NCBI GenBank assembly: GCA_934756675.1
Contig: CAKVLG010000003.1
Coordinates: 1-64,000, forward strand
From: an uncultured Clostridia bacterium
GTDB lineage: Bacteria > Bacillota > Clostridia > Christensenellales > UBA1242
DNA: 64,000 nt
Reading direction: 5' to 3'
In this document: one piece after another, positions 10,589 through 19,307 of the stretch
Layout: every line of letters starts with the position of its first letter
How positions within the stretch are numbered: the stretch's first letter is position 1
Made by a program: the position numbers and the translations under genes
The notes under the pieces: generated by a model
What the model saw: only the letters and a program-made list of their open reading frames with translations
Told to the model about the DNA's origin: nothing
The model's database searches: none

Positions 10589-11140
10589 ATGACACTTCAA
10601 ATGTTACTTGGCGAAAATAACGCAGCAGCAAACAATCAATGGTGGATGTACCTTGTTTTAATTGGTCTTGTTGTTATTATGCTTGTTTTTCCATTATTTA
10701 CACAAAGAAAAAGAACTAAGGAATTTAATTCAATGCTCGATAACATGAAGGTTGGCGACAAAGTTCGTACAATCGGTGGTGTTATTGGTCGCGTTACAAA
10801 AATCAATCTCGATGCAGATGTTCCTACAGTTGTTATCGAAACAGGTGCTAAAGGTCAAAAAACATCTATGGAATTTGACGTAACTGCTATTCAATATAAC
10901 TTTAACTACAACCCACAAGCTGTTACTTACACAAAACAAGGTAAAAAAGCAGACGAAGCTAAAACTGAAACAAAAGACGAACAAAAACCAGAAGAAGTTA
11001 AGGCAGAAGAACCTGCTGAAGAAAAAGCTAGTGCTGAAATAGAAGAAAAGGCTGAAGAAAAAGAAGAAAAACCAGCCGAAAAGAAAGCTGAAAAGAAAAC
11101 AGTTAAAAAGCCAGCTGCCAAAAAATCTAAAAAGAAATAA
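10589..11140 (+). CDS. yajC: Preprotein translocase subunit YajC, with long charged tail
   Basis: Single-span membrane partner of SecDF in the Sec translocase. TM near residues 18-38, then the conserved FPLFTQRKRTKEFNSMLDNMKVGDKVRTIGGVIGRV segment in two parts. At 183 residues it is nearly twice the usual length: from about residue 115 the tail is almost only Glu, Lys and Ala, ending in a Lys-rich stretch. The gene sits before secDF as usual, but a surface-protein gene and yrzE intervene. Confidence 0.92.
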   Translation: MTLQMLLGENNAAANNQWWMYLVLIGLVVIMLVFPLFTQRKRTKEFNSMLDNMKVGDKVRTIGGVIGRVTKINLDADVPTVVIETGAKGQKTSMEFDVTAIQYNFNYNPQAVTYTKQGKKADEAKTETKDEQKPEEVKAEEPAEEKASAEIEEKAEEKEEKPAEKKAEKKTVKKPAAKKSKKK

Positions 11141-11148
11141 TAAATTTT

Positions 11149-11177
11149 ATCACCGCAAGCAAGCGGTGATTTTTTTT
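11149..11177 (+). terminator. Terminator after yajC
   Basis: ATCACCGC (11149-11156), loop AAGCAA, GCGGTGAT (11163-11170), then seven or more T. Confidence 0.92.
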
Positions 11178-11199
11178 GCATTATTTAGTAACGAATTGT

Positions 11200-11229
11200 T
11201 TGACACAACTTTTAATAAACTAGTATACT
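11200..11229 (+). promoter_or_regulatory. Promoter of the BspA-like lipoprotein gene
   Basis: TTGACA (11200-11205), 18-base spacer, TATACT (11224-11229). Confidence 0.7.
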
Positions 11230-11259
11230 TTCACCGACTACAAATTTTAGGGGGTAAAT

Positions 11260-12849
11260 ATGAAAAAGTTTAAATGGCTATTTTCCATTTTATTTATTGT
11301 CGCTTTTTCAATGTGTTTTGTTGCATGCGGTTCTAATGAGCAAGGCGACGGAAACCAAGGTGGTGGCAGTGGCGGTGGAAGCACACCACCAGCACACGTT
11401 CACTCTTTTACAGAAAGAGTTGTTGCTGATTGTTTAAAAACACCAGCAGATTGCGAAAATAGTGCTGAATATTATGTTTCTTGCGAATGTGGAGAAAAGG
11501 GAACAGATACATTCAAAAGTGGTTCACCACTTGGGCATACTGGTGGCAAAGCAACATGCGAAGAATTGGCACAATGTTCTCGTTGCGGGAAAACTTATGG
11601 CGACTATGGTGAGCATGAGTATGGTAATTTTACTGTTATAAGTAAAAAAACATGCACAACACGTGGCGAAAAAGTCGCAACTTGCAAAGTTTGTCACAAA
11701 ACAAACACTATTTACACAGCTCCATCACATGAATATAATGATGAAGATTGGGTAACTGTTGCAGAATCTCGCTGCTTTGACGAAGGTGTTAAACAAGTTA
11801 TTTGTAATGATTGCGGAAAGGTTGTTACACAAACTATTCCAGCAATTGGTCATCATGATTTAGCAAACCCTACATGTGAACATGGCAATGTTTGCATAAG
11901 ATGTCATTATGAAGAAGGTGAGAAACTTGGTCACGATTTCTCAAATTGGGAAATTAAAACCGGCAATGAACCTACTTGCACAGAAAATGGCGTAAAAGAA
12001 AGAGTTTGTCGCCGTTGCAACAAACAAGAAACAGATGTTGTATATAAAACTGGCCACCAAGGCGAATGGGTAACAACTATTGAGCCAACTTGTACAACAA
12101 AGGGCCAAAAAACAAGAACTTGCTCGGTTTGTAACCAAACAGAAACAAGCAATATATCAACTCTGCCTCATGATTACGATAAAACAATCGTAAAACAAGC
12201 TACATGTACGCAAAATGGTACAGAAAAATACACATGCAAAAATTGTGGATATTCATACAACATGACAATACCTGCTACTCATGATTATTACGATTGGATA
12301 ACAGAGTCCGAGGCAACATGCCAAGCAACTGGACTAAAAACTAGAGATTGCAAAAAATGTAATCATAAAGACACATATACAATACCAAAACTCAATCATA
12401 AATACGATGAAGGCGAAGTATTATCGCAGCCAACTTGCACAGAAAATGGTGTAAGAAAACAAACTTGCACTGTTTGCAACCAAACAATAAATAATACTAT
12501 TCCTAAACTTGGTCACAATATGCAAGCTGGAACTTGTACAACTCCTTCTACTTGCTCAAGATGTGACTATCAAATTCCAGGCAGTCACTCATATGGCGAG
12601 TGGAAAGTTATTGAAGACCCAGATTGTGATAGAAAAGGTTACAAAGTTCGCGTATGTACCGTTTGTGAAAATATTGATAGAATAAATATTGACCCAATAG
12701 GGCACACATATGGTGCTTGGACAAAAATTGTTGAAGCAACATGCGAAGAAGATGGCTTTAGCAGACATATTTGCACAGTTTGCGGAAAGAAAGAAGATCA
12801 AACAGATATAAGTTTGGTCATAACTTTACAACATGGTTTAATGACGTAG
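11260..12849 (+). CDS. Cys-rich repeat surface lipoprotein, 5' part of a frameshifted gene
   Basis: Begins with a lipoprotein signal peptide whose lipobox FVAC puts the lipidated Cys at residue 23, then a Gly-rich linker. More than a dozen repeats of roughly 30-45 residues follow, each with a C-x-x-C pair and a G-H motif (for example CSVCNQTE and CTVCNQTI with IPKLGH). The pattern breaks at 12808-12817, where the repeat should read I-S-F-G-H-N: adding one T to the AGTTT there restores the frame into the second part (12771-14060). As written the protein ends 11 residues later. The gene lies between yajC and yrzE-secDF, a position without a surface protein in most Firmicutes, so it is probably an insertion. 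The CxxC pairs might bind metal or form disulfides. Confidence 0.7.
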   Translation: MKKFKWLFSILFIVAFSMCFVACGSNEQGDGNQGGGSGGGSTPPAHVHSFTERVVADCLKTPADCENSAEYYVSCECGEKGTDTFKSGSPLGHTGGKATCEELAQCSRCGKTYGDYGEHEYGNFTVISKKTCTTRGEKVATCKVCHKTNTIYTAPSHEYNDEDWVTVAESRCFDEGVKQVICNDCGKVVTQTIPAIGHHDLANPTCEHGNVCIRCHYEEGEKLGHDFSNWEIKTGNEPTCTENGVKERVCRRCNKQETDVVYKTGHQGEWVTTIEPTCTTKGQKTRTCSVCNQTETSNISTLPHDYDKTIVKQATCTQNGTEKYTCKNCGYSYNMTIPATHDYYDWITESEATCQATGLKTRDCKKCNHKDTYTIPKLNHKYDEGEVLSQPTCTENGVRKQTCTVCNQTINNTIPKLGHNMQAGTCTTPSTCSRCDYQIPGSHSYGEWKVIEDPDCDRKGYKVRVCTVCENIDRINIDPIGHTYGAWTKIVEATCEEDGFSRHICTVCGKKEDQTDISLVITLQHGLMT

Positions 12850-14060
12850 AAGCAACTTGCTTGACAGATGGCGAACAAACCAGACATTGCACAAGATGTG
12901 ATAAATTTGAACGTAACATTATTCCATCTTTTGGTGGACATGATTTTGGCAATGGTGGCTGCTATTCTGGCAAAGCATGTGCAAATTGTGGCATGATATC
13001 TTCAATGCATACATATGGCGAAAATGGTTGCGATATTTGCGGCTTAAAATACACAGATGCTAGTTATACAAGTTATAACAATGGTCAATCGTATATTGTT
13101 GAAGATATTTTAGACAAATCTGCCGAAATAATATTTATCAGAAAAACATATAATGGGAAACCAGTGACTTCAGTAAGTGTTGGTACATTGCCAGATACTG
13201 CTACAACTTATATTTTACCAGAAGGTATTGAAAGCGTTAGAAGTTTTTCTGCTAAAAATTTAAAAATATTAGTTATCCCAGCTTCTATTGGCAGAATTCC
13301 AGATAATTTTGCTGCTGGTGCTCCACTAGAAAGTGTAATTATTCCAGAAGGTATTACAAGAATCGGTAGATATGCCTTTAGTGGAGCTAAAATGACAAGT
13401 GTTGTAATTCCAAACAGTGTGACAACCATTGATCCACATGCATTTTCGGGTTGTATAAATTTAAAAACTGTAATAATAGGGAATGGTGTAACAACCTTAC
13501 AATATAGATTATTTGATACCTGCAAGAACCTAGAAAATGTGTATATTGGTGATGGTGTTACAACTATCAATGAGGAAGTTTTCTACAATTGCAATTCAAC
13601 ATTTTCTATAACACTTGGAAGAAATGTAACAACAATCAATAGAAATGCATTCAAAACATATTATGAAAATTACAATATTGAATTTAATATAAAAGATGTT
13701 GCTAATTGGTATAATGAGTGGCCAGCATTAATAAGAGACCTCCAAATCAAACATACTGTAAAATTTAATGGTTTTGATCCAACATCAATGACTTTACCAG
13801 AAGATTTAGAAACTATAGAAAGTTACACATTTAATGATTTTGACAATTTAACTAACATTATTATTCCAGTTAGTGTAACAAGAATAAATAACCGTAGTAT
13901 TATTTCTTGTGATAAGCTAAAAGAAATAACTTATCTTGGTACAGTTGAACAATGGAACGCAATTACAAAAGAAAGTTCTTGGGCTATTCCATACGCTTTT
14001 GGGGGATCATTAACAATTCATTGCCTAGATGGTGATGTAACAGTTACACGTGATAGCTAA
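12771..14060 (+). CDS. BspA-type leucine-rich repeat region, 3' part of the frameshifted lipoprotein gene
   Basis: Continues the gene started at 11260 after a one-base frame change near 12814. It has no signal peptide or start of its own; the ATG at 12771 lies in the alternate frame over the first part. From about 12820 it carries the last Cys repeats (CTRCDKFE, CANCGMIS, CDICGLKY), a short linker, then LRR_5 (TpLRR/BspA-like) repeats with the typical I-P-x-x-V-T-x-I-x-x-x-A-F pattern (SVVIPNSVTTIDPHAFSGC). Such repeats are found in cell-surface adhesins of gut and oral bacteria. The joined product would be about 930 residues, tethered outside the cell through its N-terminal lipid. Confidence 0.65.
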   Translation: MHSLRKERRSNRYKFGHNFTTWFNDVEATCLTDGEQTRHCTRCDKFERNIIPSFGGHDFGNGGCYSGKACANCGMISSMHTYGENGCDICGLKYTDASYTSYNNGQSYIVEDILDKSAEIIFIRKTYNGKPVTSVSVGTLPDTATTYILPEGIESVRSFSAKNLKILVIPASIGRIPDNFAAGAPLESVIIPEGITRIGRYAFSGAKMTSVVIPNSVTTIDPHAFSGCINLKTVIIGNGVTTLQYRLFDTCKNLENVYIGDGVTTINEEVFYNCNSTFSITLGRNVTTINRNAFKTYYENYNIEFNIKDVANWYNEWPALIRDLQIKHTVKFNGFDPTSMTLPEDLETIESYTFNDFDNLTNIIIPVSVTRINNRSIISCDKLKEITYLGTVEQWNAITKESSWAIPYAFGGSLTIHCLDGDVTVTRDS

Positions 14061-14076
14061 TTACCAGTTTACAAAA

Positions 14077-14108
14077 ACTTAGGAAACGCAATTTCCTAAG
14101 TTTTTTTT
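14077..14108 (+). terminator. Terminator after the BspA-like gene
   Basis: ACTTAGGAAA (14077-14086) pairs with TTTCCTAAGT (14092-14101) and is followed by eight T. Confidence 0.92.
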
Positions 14109-14119
14109 GTTCCGAAAAC

Positions 14120-14135
14120 AACAAACTTGTTTGTT
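14120..14135 (+). promoter_or_regulatory. 16-base perfect palindrome upstream of yrzE
   Basis: AACAAAC-TT-GTTTGTT, 44 bases before the yrzE ATG and outside the preceding terminator. It has no T tail and is a good candidate operator. The arms resemble those of the palindrome before lexA (CAAAC/GTTTG), but the spacer is 2 instead of 4 bases. Confidence 0.35.
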
Positions 14136-14178
14136 CTAAAACGGCAAATAATCTCATAGTATGTGTTAGGAGATAATT

Positions 14179-14553
14179 ATGGTAGAAACAAAACAAAAAA
14201 ACTTCTTAACATATATTTTAGCGGTCGTAGTTTCAATAATTGCATCGCTTGTTTTGATAATTGCTTTCGCACTTTGCATCAAATGGTTTAGTATAGGCGA
14301 TAAACTAATCACACCAATAAATTTAGTAATAAAATTAATCAGTTTAACAATTGGTATGCTTGTTTTAAAAGTGAACGAAAAGGGTCTTAAACATGGTTTA
14401 ATTTTTGGAGCTTTATATGCTGCACTTTCGTACCTAATTTTTTGTTTAATGCTTGGTTCTTTTGCTCTTGGCTGGCAGACAATTGTAGATATTTTGTTCT
14501 GTAGTTTTGCTGGTGGCTTGCTTGGAATTATTATTGTAAACCACCGCAAATAA
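14179..14553 (+). CDS. TIGR04086 family (YrzE-like) membrane protein
   Basis: 124-residue integral membrane protein with four hydrophobic segments (about 10-36, 45-64, 72-92 and 100-119). It matches the YrzE/TIGR04086 family, whose genes are typically found between yajC and secDF in Clostridia and Bacilli, exactly as here; biochemical function is unknown. TTAGGAG lies 8 bases before the ATG. It has its own terminator. Confidence 0.8.
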   Translation: MVETKQKNFLTYILAVVVSIIASLVLIIAFALCIKWFSIGDKLITPINLVIKLISLTIGMLVLKVNEKGLKHGLIFGALYAALSYLIFCLMLGSFALGWQTIVDILFCSFAGGLLGIIIVNHRK

Positions 14554-14562
14554 ACGTGAAAA

Positions 14563-14588
14563 ATCGGGAGAATCCTCTCGATTTTTTT
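14563..14588 (+). terminator. Terminator after yrzE
   Basis: ATCGGGAG (14563-14570) pairs with CTCTCGAT (14575-14582), one G-T pair, followed by T run. Confidence 0.85.
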
Positions 14589-14618
14589 ATTTTGCACAAA
14601 ATAAATCTTAAAAAGCGA

Positions 14619-14648
14619 TTGACTATAAATGTGTTAGTAGGTTATAAT
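14619..14648 (+). promoter_or_regulatory. Promoter of secDF
   Basis: TTGACT (14619-14624), 18-base spacer, TATAAT (14643-14648), 32 bases before the secD ATG. Confidence 0.75.
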
Positions 14649-14679
14649 TGATTCAAAACGAAGTGAAAGGACAGGAACT

Positions 14680-16002
14680 ATGAAACCAATTAAGAAAAAT
14701 TTAGCTATTTTTTATTCGGTCTTAATCGCAGTTATATTGGTTGTTGCAGCAATATTTACTTTTATTCCAATGAAATGGGGTAACAAAACTTACAATTCAT
14801 TCTTGGGTGATATTGGTATTGCAAACGACCTTAATGGTGGTTATTATGCTGAATATAGAATTAAAGGCAATCCTTCAGAATCAGCAATCAACGACAGTGT
14901 AGAAAGTATTTTAAATGTGCTTAGTGGCAAAGGCTACTCAAACGCTTCTGTTTATAACAAAAATAACGAAGCTTTGCGTATTGAACTTGGTTATCCAACT
15001 GGTGGCAGAACATCAACCGACACAGTTAAACTTTTAACAAATATTGGCGTTGGCAAATTCGAACTCAGAAGTGGTACAGGCGATGATGTTGTTAAGCTTT
15101 TTGGTAGCACAGGCTTGAAAAATATCAACATTAAAAACTATAACGCAAGTGTTATGGTTTATTTGGAGTTTAACGATGTTGGTAAAGCGAAATACGAAGA
15201 AATTATCAAAGCTGGTGGCACAAGCCCAAAAATCTATATTTATATGGGCGACCAAATGCAAACAAGCTTCGATGCAAAAGATGTTTCTTCTTATGATTCA
15301 CTACCATTAACATTTACAGATGTTTCATCTGCCGAAGACTTTAAATTAAAAGTTCAACTTGGTTCACTTCCTATTGAGCTAGATTCTTCTTTACCTGAAA
15401 TTAACACTATGAGCGCTGCTCTTGGTAAAGCTAAAACAGATGCAAATCCTATGTCAAAAGGTTTCCTATGTTCCGATGCAAAACTTATGGCATTTATTGC
15501 ATTAATTGCATTAATGGTCATTGGTCTTGTTTATATGATAGTAAGGTTCAAAGTACTTGGACTACTTAATATAATTGCATTCTTGGCCGAGTCAATTATA
15601 ATGATATTCATGTTATGGGCAATCCCTACAATCGAGTTGTCTATCACAAGCGTTTTAACGCTAGCTTTAGGTTTTATTTTAATTGAAGTTAACACTATGG
15701 TTCTCTTTACAAAAATCGAAAGTGAACGTAAACTTGGCAAAACAATTTCAGCATCACTTGAAAATGCATACAAAAAGAGCTTACCAGTAAACTTGGTATC
15801 TTCTATTGTAGCAATTGTTATCGCTGCAGTCTTAACTCTTTTCACAAAGACTACACTTCAAGTTTCTGGATTTATTATGATTTTTGCTAGCGTATTATCA
15901 TTGCTTGCAAGCGTTGCGTTCTTACCTTTACTTGTAAATATCTTTGAAGCATTTAACAAAGGTAACGAAAAGCCTTATGGAAAAGTAGGGGGTAAAAACT
16001 AA
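14680..16002 (+). CDS. secD: Protein translocase subunit SecD
   Basis: RND-fold membrane subunit that uses the proton gradient to help pull proteins out through SecYEG. 440 residues: first TM (about 9-31), a large extracytoplasmic region (about 32-265) with the P1-like segments (GKFELRSGTGDD), then five TM helices from about 270 on. Start preceded by AAAGGACAGG. Its TAA overlaps the secF ATG (TAATG). Confidence 0.92.
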   Translation: MKPIKKNLAIFYSVLIAVILVVAAIFTFIPMKWGNKTYNSFLGDIGIANDLNGGYYAEYRIKGNPSESAINDSVESILNVLSGKGYSNASVYNKNNEALRIELGYPTGGRTSTDTVKLLTNIGVGKFELRSGTGDDVVKLFGSTGLKNINIKNYNASVMVYLEFNDVGKAKYEEIIKAGGTSPKIYIYMGDQMQTSFDAKDVSSYDSLPLTFTDVSSAEDFKLKVQLGSLPIELDSSLPEINTMSAALGKAKTDANPMSKGFLCSDAKLMAFIALIALMVIGLVYMIVRFKVLGLLNIIAFLAESIIMIFMLWAIPTIELSITSVLTLALGFILIEVNTMVLFTKIESERKLGKTISASLENAYKKSLPVNLVSSIVAIVIAAVLTLFTKTTLQVSGFIMIFASVLSLLASVAFLPLLVNIFEAFNKGNEKPYGKVGGKN

Positions 16003-16937
16003 TGAAAACAAAAAATAATATCGCATACTATATCACACTTATTGCGGCATTCTTAATTATTGCAGCAGGTATTATTACAACAGCTCTTTGCGGCATTAAC
16101 CTTGGTTTTAACGAGGCAGGTGGTACACAAATTAGTGTAAAACTCGAAGCTGTCACAAAAGACCAAGCAAAAACAGCAGCTGTTGATGTATTAAAAGAAA
16201 ACAACATAAAAATTGACACAATGTTTGTTGAAGATAAAGAATTATCTTCTTTACTTGTTATAAACGTTGCAAAAAAAGACATTGCAAATATTAACGAAGT
16301 TTGTGAAGCAATTGCAAATAAACTTAGTATTCCGGCAGATAACTGCTCTTATGTAGCAATCAAGTCTACAATCAAAAGCAATACATACCTTGTGCTTGGC
16401 ATTGTTTTAATTTGCTTAACAGTGGCAATATTCTTGTTTGGTTTAATTAGATACAAACTATATGGTGGTTTAACTCTTGCCTTTGCATTCTTAGCTCAAT
16501 TGATGTTATCACTTTCTATTTGTTTCTGCACAAGAATAGAGTTAACTCTTGGTGGCATTGTTTCAATTTTAGTTGGCAGCATACTTGCAACACTTTTAAC
16601 TGTTATTATGCTCGAAAAATACAGAGAACGCATTTCACTTAAATCGCTCGCAAGCGGTGACGAAAAAGAAATCATGGGTGCAACTGTTAAATCTACATTA
16701 GAACCAATCTTCTTCACAATTGGCAGCATTTTGCTTGTTGCAATCATTATGCTGTTCACTGGTGTACGCCGCGTTATGATGATGGATTTTGCCATTATTA
16801 TTTCCATTGCTGTTATGGCTGTTAACTTACTTATTATTGTTCCAAGCACTTTGGTTTCACTTGCAGAAATAAACAGAGTTAGACTCGATAATCATTTGTC
16901 GAAAAATAACTCTCCAGCACCTTCTAAAAAGAAGTAA
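16002..16937 (+). CDS. secF: Protein translocase subunit SecF
   Basis: 311-residue partner of SecD with the same topology: TM1 (about 8-30), an extracytoplasmic domain to about 120, five TM helices (LVLGIVLICLTVAIFLFGLIR onward), and a short Lys/Ser/Pro tail. The conserved SecF region between TM4 and TM5 (ATVKSTLEPIFFTIGS) is present. Translationally coupled to secD. Confidence 0.92.
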   Translation: MKTKNNIAYYITLIAAFLIIAAGIITTALCGINLGFNEAGGTQISVKLEAVTKDQAKTAAVDVLKENNIKIDTMFVEDKELSSLLVINVAKKDIANINEVCEAIANKLSIPADNCSYVAIKSTIKSNTYLVLGIVLICLTVAIFLFGLIRYKLYGGLTLAFAFLAQLMLSLSICFCTRIELTLGGIVSILVGSILATLLTVIMLEKYRERISLKSLASGDEKEIMGATVKSTLEPIFFTIGSILLVAIIMLFTGVRRVMMMDFAIIISIAVMAVNLLIIVPSTLVSLAEINRVRLDNHLSKNNSPAPSKKK

Positions 16938-16960
16938 AAAAAATAAAATAAATAAATCTC

Positions 16961-16999
16961 GGCCTTATTCCATTTTTTTGGAATTGGGCCTTATTTTTT
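16961..16999 (+). terminator. Terminator after secDF
   Basis: GGCCTTATTCCA (16961-16972) pairs with TGGAATTGGGCC (16979-16990), one mismatch, followed by a T-rich tail. Confidence 0.8.
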
Positions 17000-17008
17000 G
17001 GGGAAAAT

Positions 17009-19297
17009 ATGATTAAAAAGTTAGACGATAGATTAGTTGAATTATTAAATAAAAGGGGAATAGGCGAAAGCGAATTGCCAAAGTTTTTAAATCCAAGTTA
17101 CGACCAGTTTCGTGACCCATTTTTGCTTGACGGAATGCAGGCAGCTGTCGAAAGAATTAAGCAAGCGGTAGAAAATAACGACCGCATTGTTGTTTATGGC
17201 GATTATGACTGCGATGGCGTTTGTGCATCAACAATTATGTATGAATTTTTAAAAAGTCTTGGTTTACAAGTTGATGTTTATATTCCAAGCCGCTTTGACG
17301 ATGGTTATGGCTTAACTTCTGATATGATTAACGAAATTGTAACAAAAAGTAACCCTAACTTGCTTATTACTGTTGACCTTGGCATTAGTGCCAAAAACGA
17401 AGTAGAAACACTTAAAAGTTTAGGCGTTGATGTAATAATCACAGACCACCATGAGCAAACACAAGAAAAGCCAGATACAATCGTTGTTGATCCAAAGGTA
17501 AAGAACCAAAAATATGGGTTCGAAGGTCTATGTGGGGCAGGCGTGGCGCTTAAGGTTGTTCAAGCTTATGCCGGTCTAGAAGAAGCTAAAAAATACATTG
17601 ATGTTTGTGCCTTGGCAACTGTTGGTGACATAGTTCCACTCCTTGACGAGAACCGCGTTATTGTTAAAAAAGGTCTAGAAAAAATCCAAAGTGGTGACTG
17701 CCACAAATCTATCAAATTCTTACTTGAAAAACTTGACTTTAAAAATATTACATCAATTGATTTATCGTTTAGGGTTGTGCCAAAATTAAACGCTAGTGGC
17801 CGTATGGACAAAGGCATCAAAGTTTTTAAATTTTTGACAGAAACTGACGAAAAAGTATTATCTTCGTTGTTTGACGAAATTGATCTAGATAATCAAATGC
17901 GTCTAGAATGTATTGATGCCGCAAACGAAGAAATCGAAAAACAAATACACAAACTTGACCTTCGCAAGCACAAAATCATAATCTTACGTGGCAAGTTCCA
18001 CGAAGGCGTACTTGGTATACTTGCAAGCAGAGTAATGCATGAGTTCAACAGACCATGCATAGTGTTCACCGAAAGTAATGTTGGTACATATAAGGGTAGT
18101 GGCAGAAGTTTAGAAAGTATTAATATTTTGGAACCACTTATTAAATGTCAAGACTTGCTTGTTCGCTTTGGCGGGCACACGCAAGCCGCTGGTGTAGAAG
18201 TTAAAAATGAAAACTTTAAAGAGTTTTTGGTTCGCATAAACGAAGCTTTTTCAGCCGTAGATGATAGCAAGTATCTTCAACAACTTAACTATGATATAGA
18301 GATAACAGAAAACGATATTTCACTTGGTTTTATTGACGAGATTGCAAAGCTTGAACCATTTGGTTGTTCAAACGAAAAGCCAGTTTTGTGCCTAAAGGAA
18401 AGAGCAATGAAAAGTGAACAACTTTCTGGTAAAAACTGCAAACACCTAAGAGTTTCTACACTTACTGGTAAAAAAATAATTGCGTTCAATCATGGCGAAG
18501 AACAAAGATTTTTTGCAAGTAATGTAGAAAAAAGCCTTATTATAGATATAGAGAAAAACGAATTCCGCGGGAAGACCACGCCGCAAGGAATTTTAAGAGA
18601 AGTACGTATGCAAGACCCCGAAGGTTTTGAGTTTAAAAACGAGTATAACGTTATCAATTCTTTTGTGAACAAATATCAATCTTTAAACATTGATAATATT
18701 TGTAAAAAGGAATATAGGCCAATTAGCACGCTTATGAAAAAGTTTCAAAATCAATCTCAGTTTGGAACAATAATAATAATCGATAGCCAGCGTGCTCTTG
18801 ACCAAATCGACAAAAACAATCTTTGCGGTTTTACATTCACAAATGTGCCTTTACCAAGTAGACAAAATGCAATATTATTAACCGATACAGGCGTTGTTGA
18901 CCCACAAATTTTAAATGGGTACAAAAACGTTGTTTTTACACGTACATTCCTTGATGGCGAGCACAATGTTTTTGCAAAAGATTATAACACAATTGAACAA
19001 ATTGGTACAGTTAAAGATTTAAGAGTAAATATTAACAAAGATAGGGCGATATTTGGCTCGGTTTACAAAACATTGCAACGTTATGCTGCAAATATTCAAG
19101 CAAACAACTTTTTCGAGTTTGTTGATAAAATAAAACGCTGTGAGCAATGTTTGGGTCTAGAACAAATATGTTTTTCAACACTAGTATTCATCGACCTAGG
19201 GCTTGTATTTGGCGATTATATCCATGGTGAAATAATTTGTGAAAAATCTAACAAAAAACTTGAATTAGGCGAATCTGTGGTATACAATTTATTGTAG
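17009..19297 (+). CDS. recJ: Single-stranded-DNA-specific exonuclease RecJ
   Basis: 5'-3' ssDNA exonuclease of recombination and mismatch repair. The DHH-family core is clear: DYDCDGVCA (about 70-80), TDHHEQ (about 148), VALKVVQAY, then DHHA1 with GRSLESINILEP and RFGGHTQAAGVE (about 390). At 762 residues it is about 190 longer than a minimal RecJ; the C-terminal region after the OB domain (from about 560) is a Firmicute-type extension without motifs I recognise. Located directly upstream of relA, as in many Firmicutes. Confidence 0.93.
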   Translation: MIKKLDDRLVELLNKRGIGESELPKFLNPSYDQFRDPFLLDGMQAAVERIKQAVENNDRIVVYGDYDCDGVCASTIMYEFLKSLGLQVDVYIPSRFDDGYGLTSDMINEIVTKSNPNLLITVDLGISAKNEVETLKSLGVDVIITDHHEQTQEKPDTIVVDPKVKNQKYGFEGLCGAGVALKVVQAYAGLEEAKKYIDVCALATVGDIVPLLDENRVIVKKGLEKIQSGDCHKSIKFLLEKLDFKNITSIDLSFRVVPKLNASGRMDKGIKVFKFLTETDEKVLSSLFDEIDLDNQMRLECIDAANEEIEKQIHKLDLRKHKIIILRGKFHEGVLGILASRVMHEFNRPCIVFTESNVGTYKGSGRSLESINILEPLIKCQDLLVRFGGHTQAAGVEVKNENFKEFLVRINEAFSAVDDSKYLQQLNYDIEITENDISLGFIDEIAKLEPFGCSNEKPVLCLKERAMKSEQLSGKNCKHLRVSTLTGKKIIAFNHGEEQRFFASNVEKSLIIDIEKNEFRGKTTPQGILREVRMQDPEGFEFKNEYNVINSFVNKYQSLNIDNICKKEYRPISTLMKKFQNQSQFGTIIIIDSQRALDQIDKNNLCGFTFTNVPLPSRQNAILLTDTGVVDPQILNGYKNVVFTRTFLDGEHNVFAKDYNTIEQIGTVKDLRVNINKDRAIFGSVYKTLQRYAANIQANNFFEFVDKIKRCEQCLGLEQICFSTLVFIDLGLVFGDYIHGEIICEKSNKKLELGESVVYNLL

Positions 19298-19307
19298 GTG
19301 AAAATTT

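Noticed and set aside
12771..12815. ATG 12771 as the true start of a separate gene
   Set aside because: The first residues are an out-of-frame copy of the upstream repeat and there is no promoter or Shine-Dalgarno; the repeat pattern shows it is the continuation of the gene at 11260.
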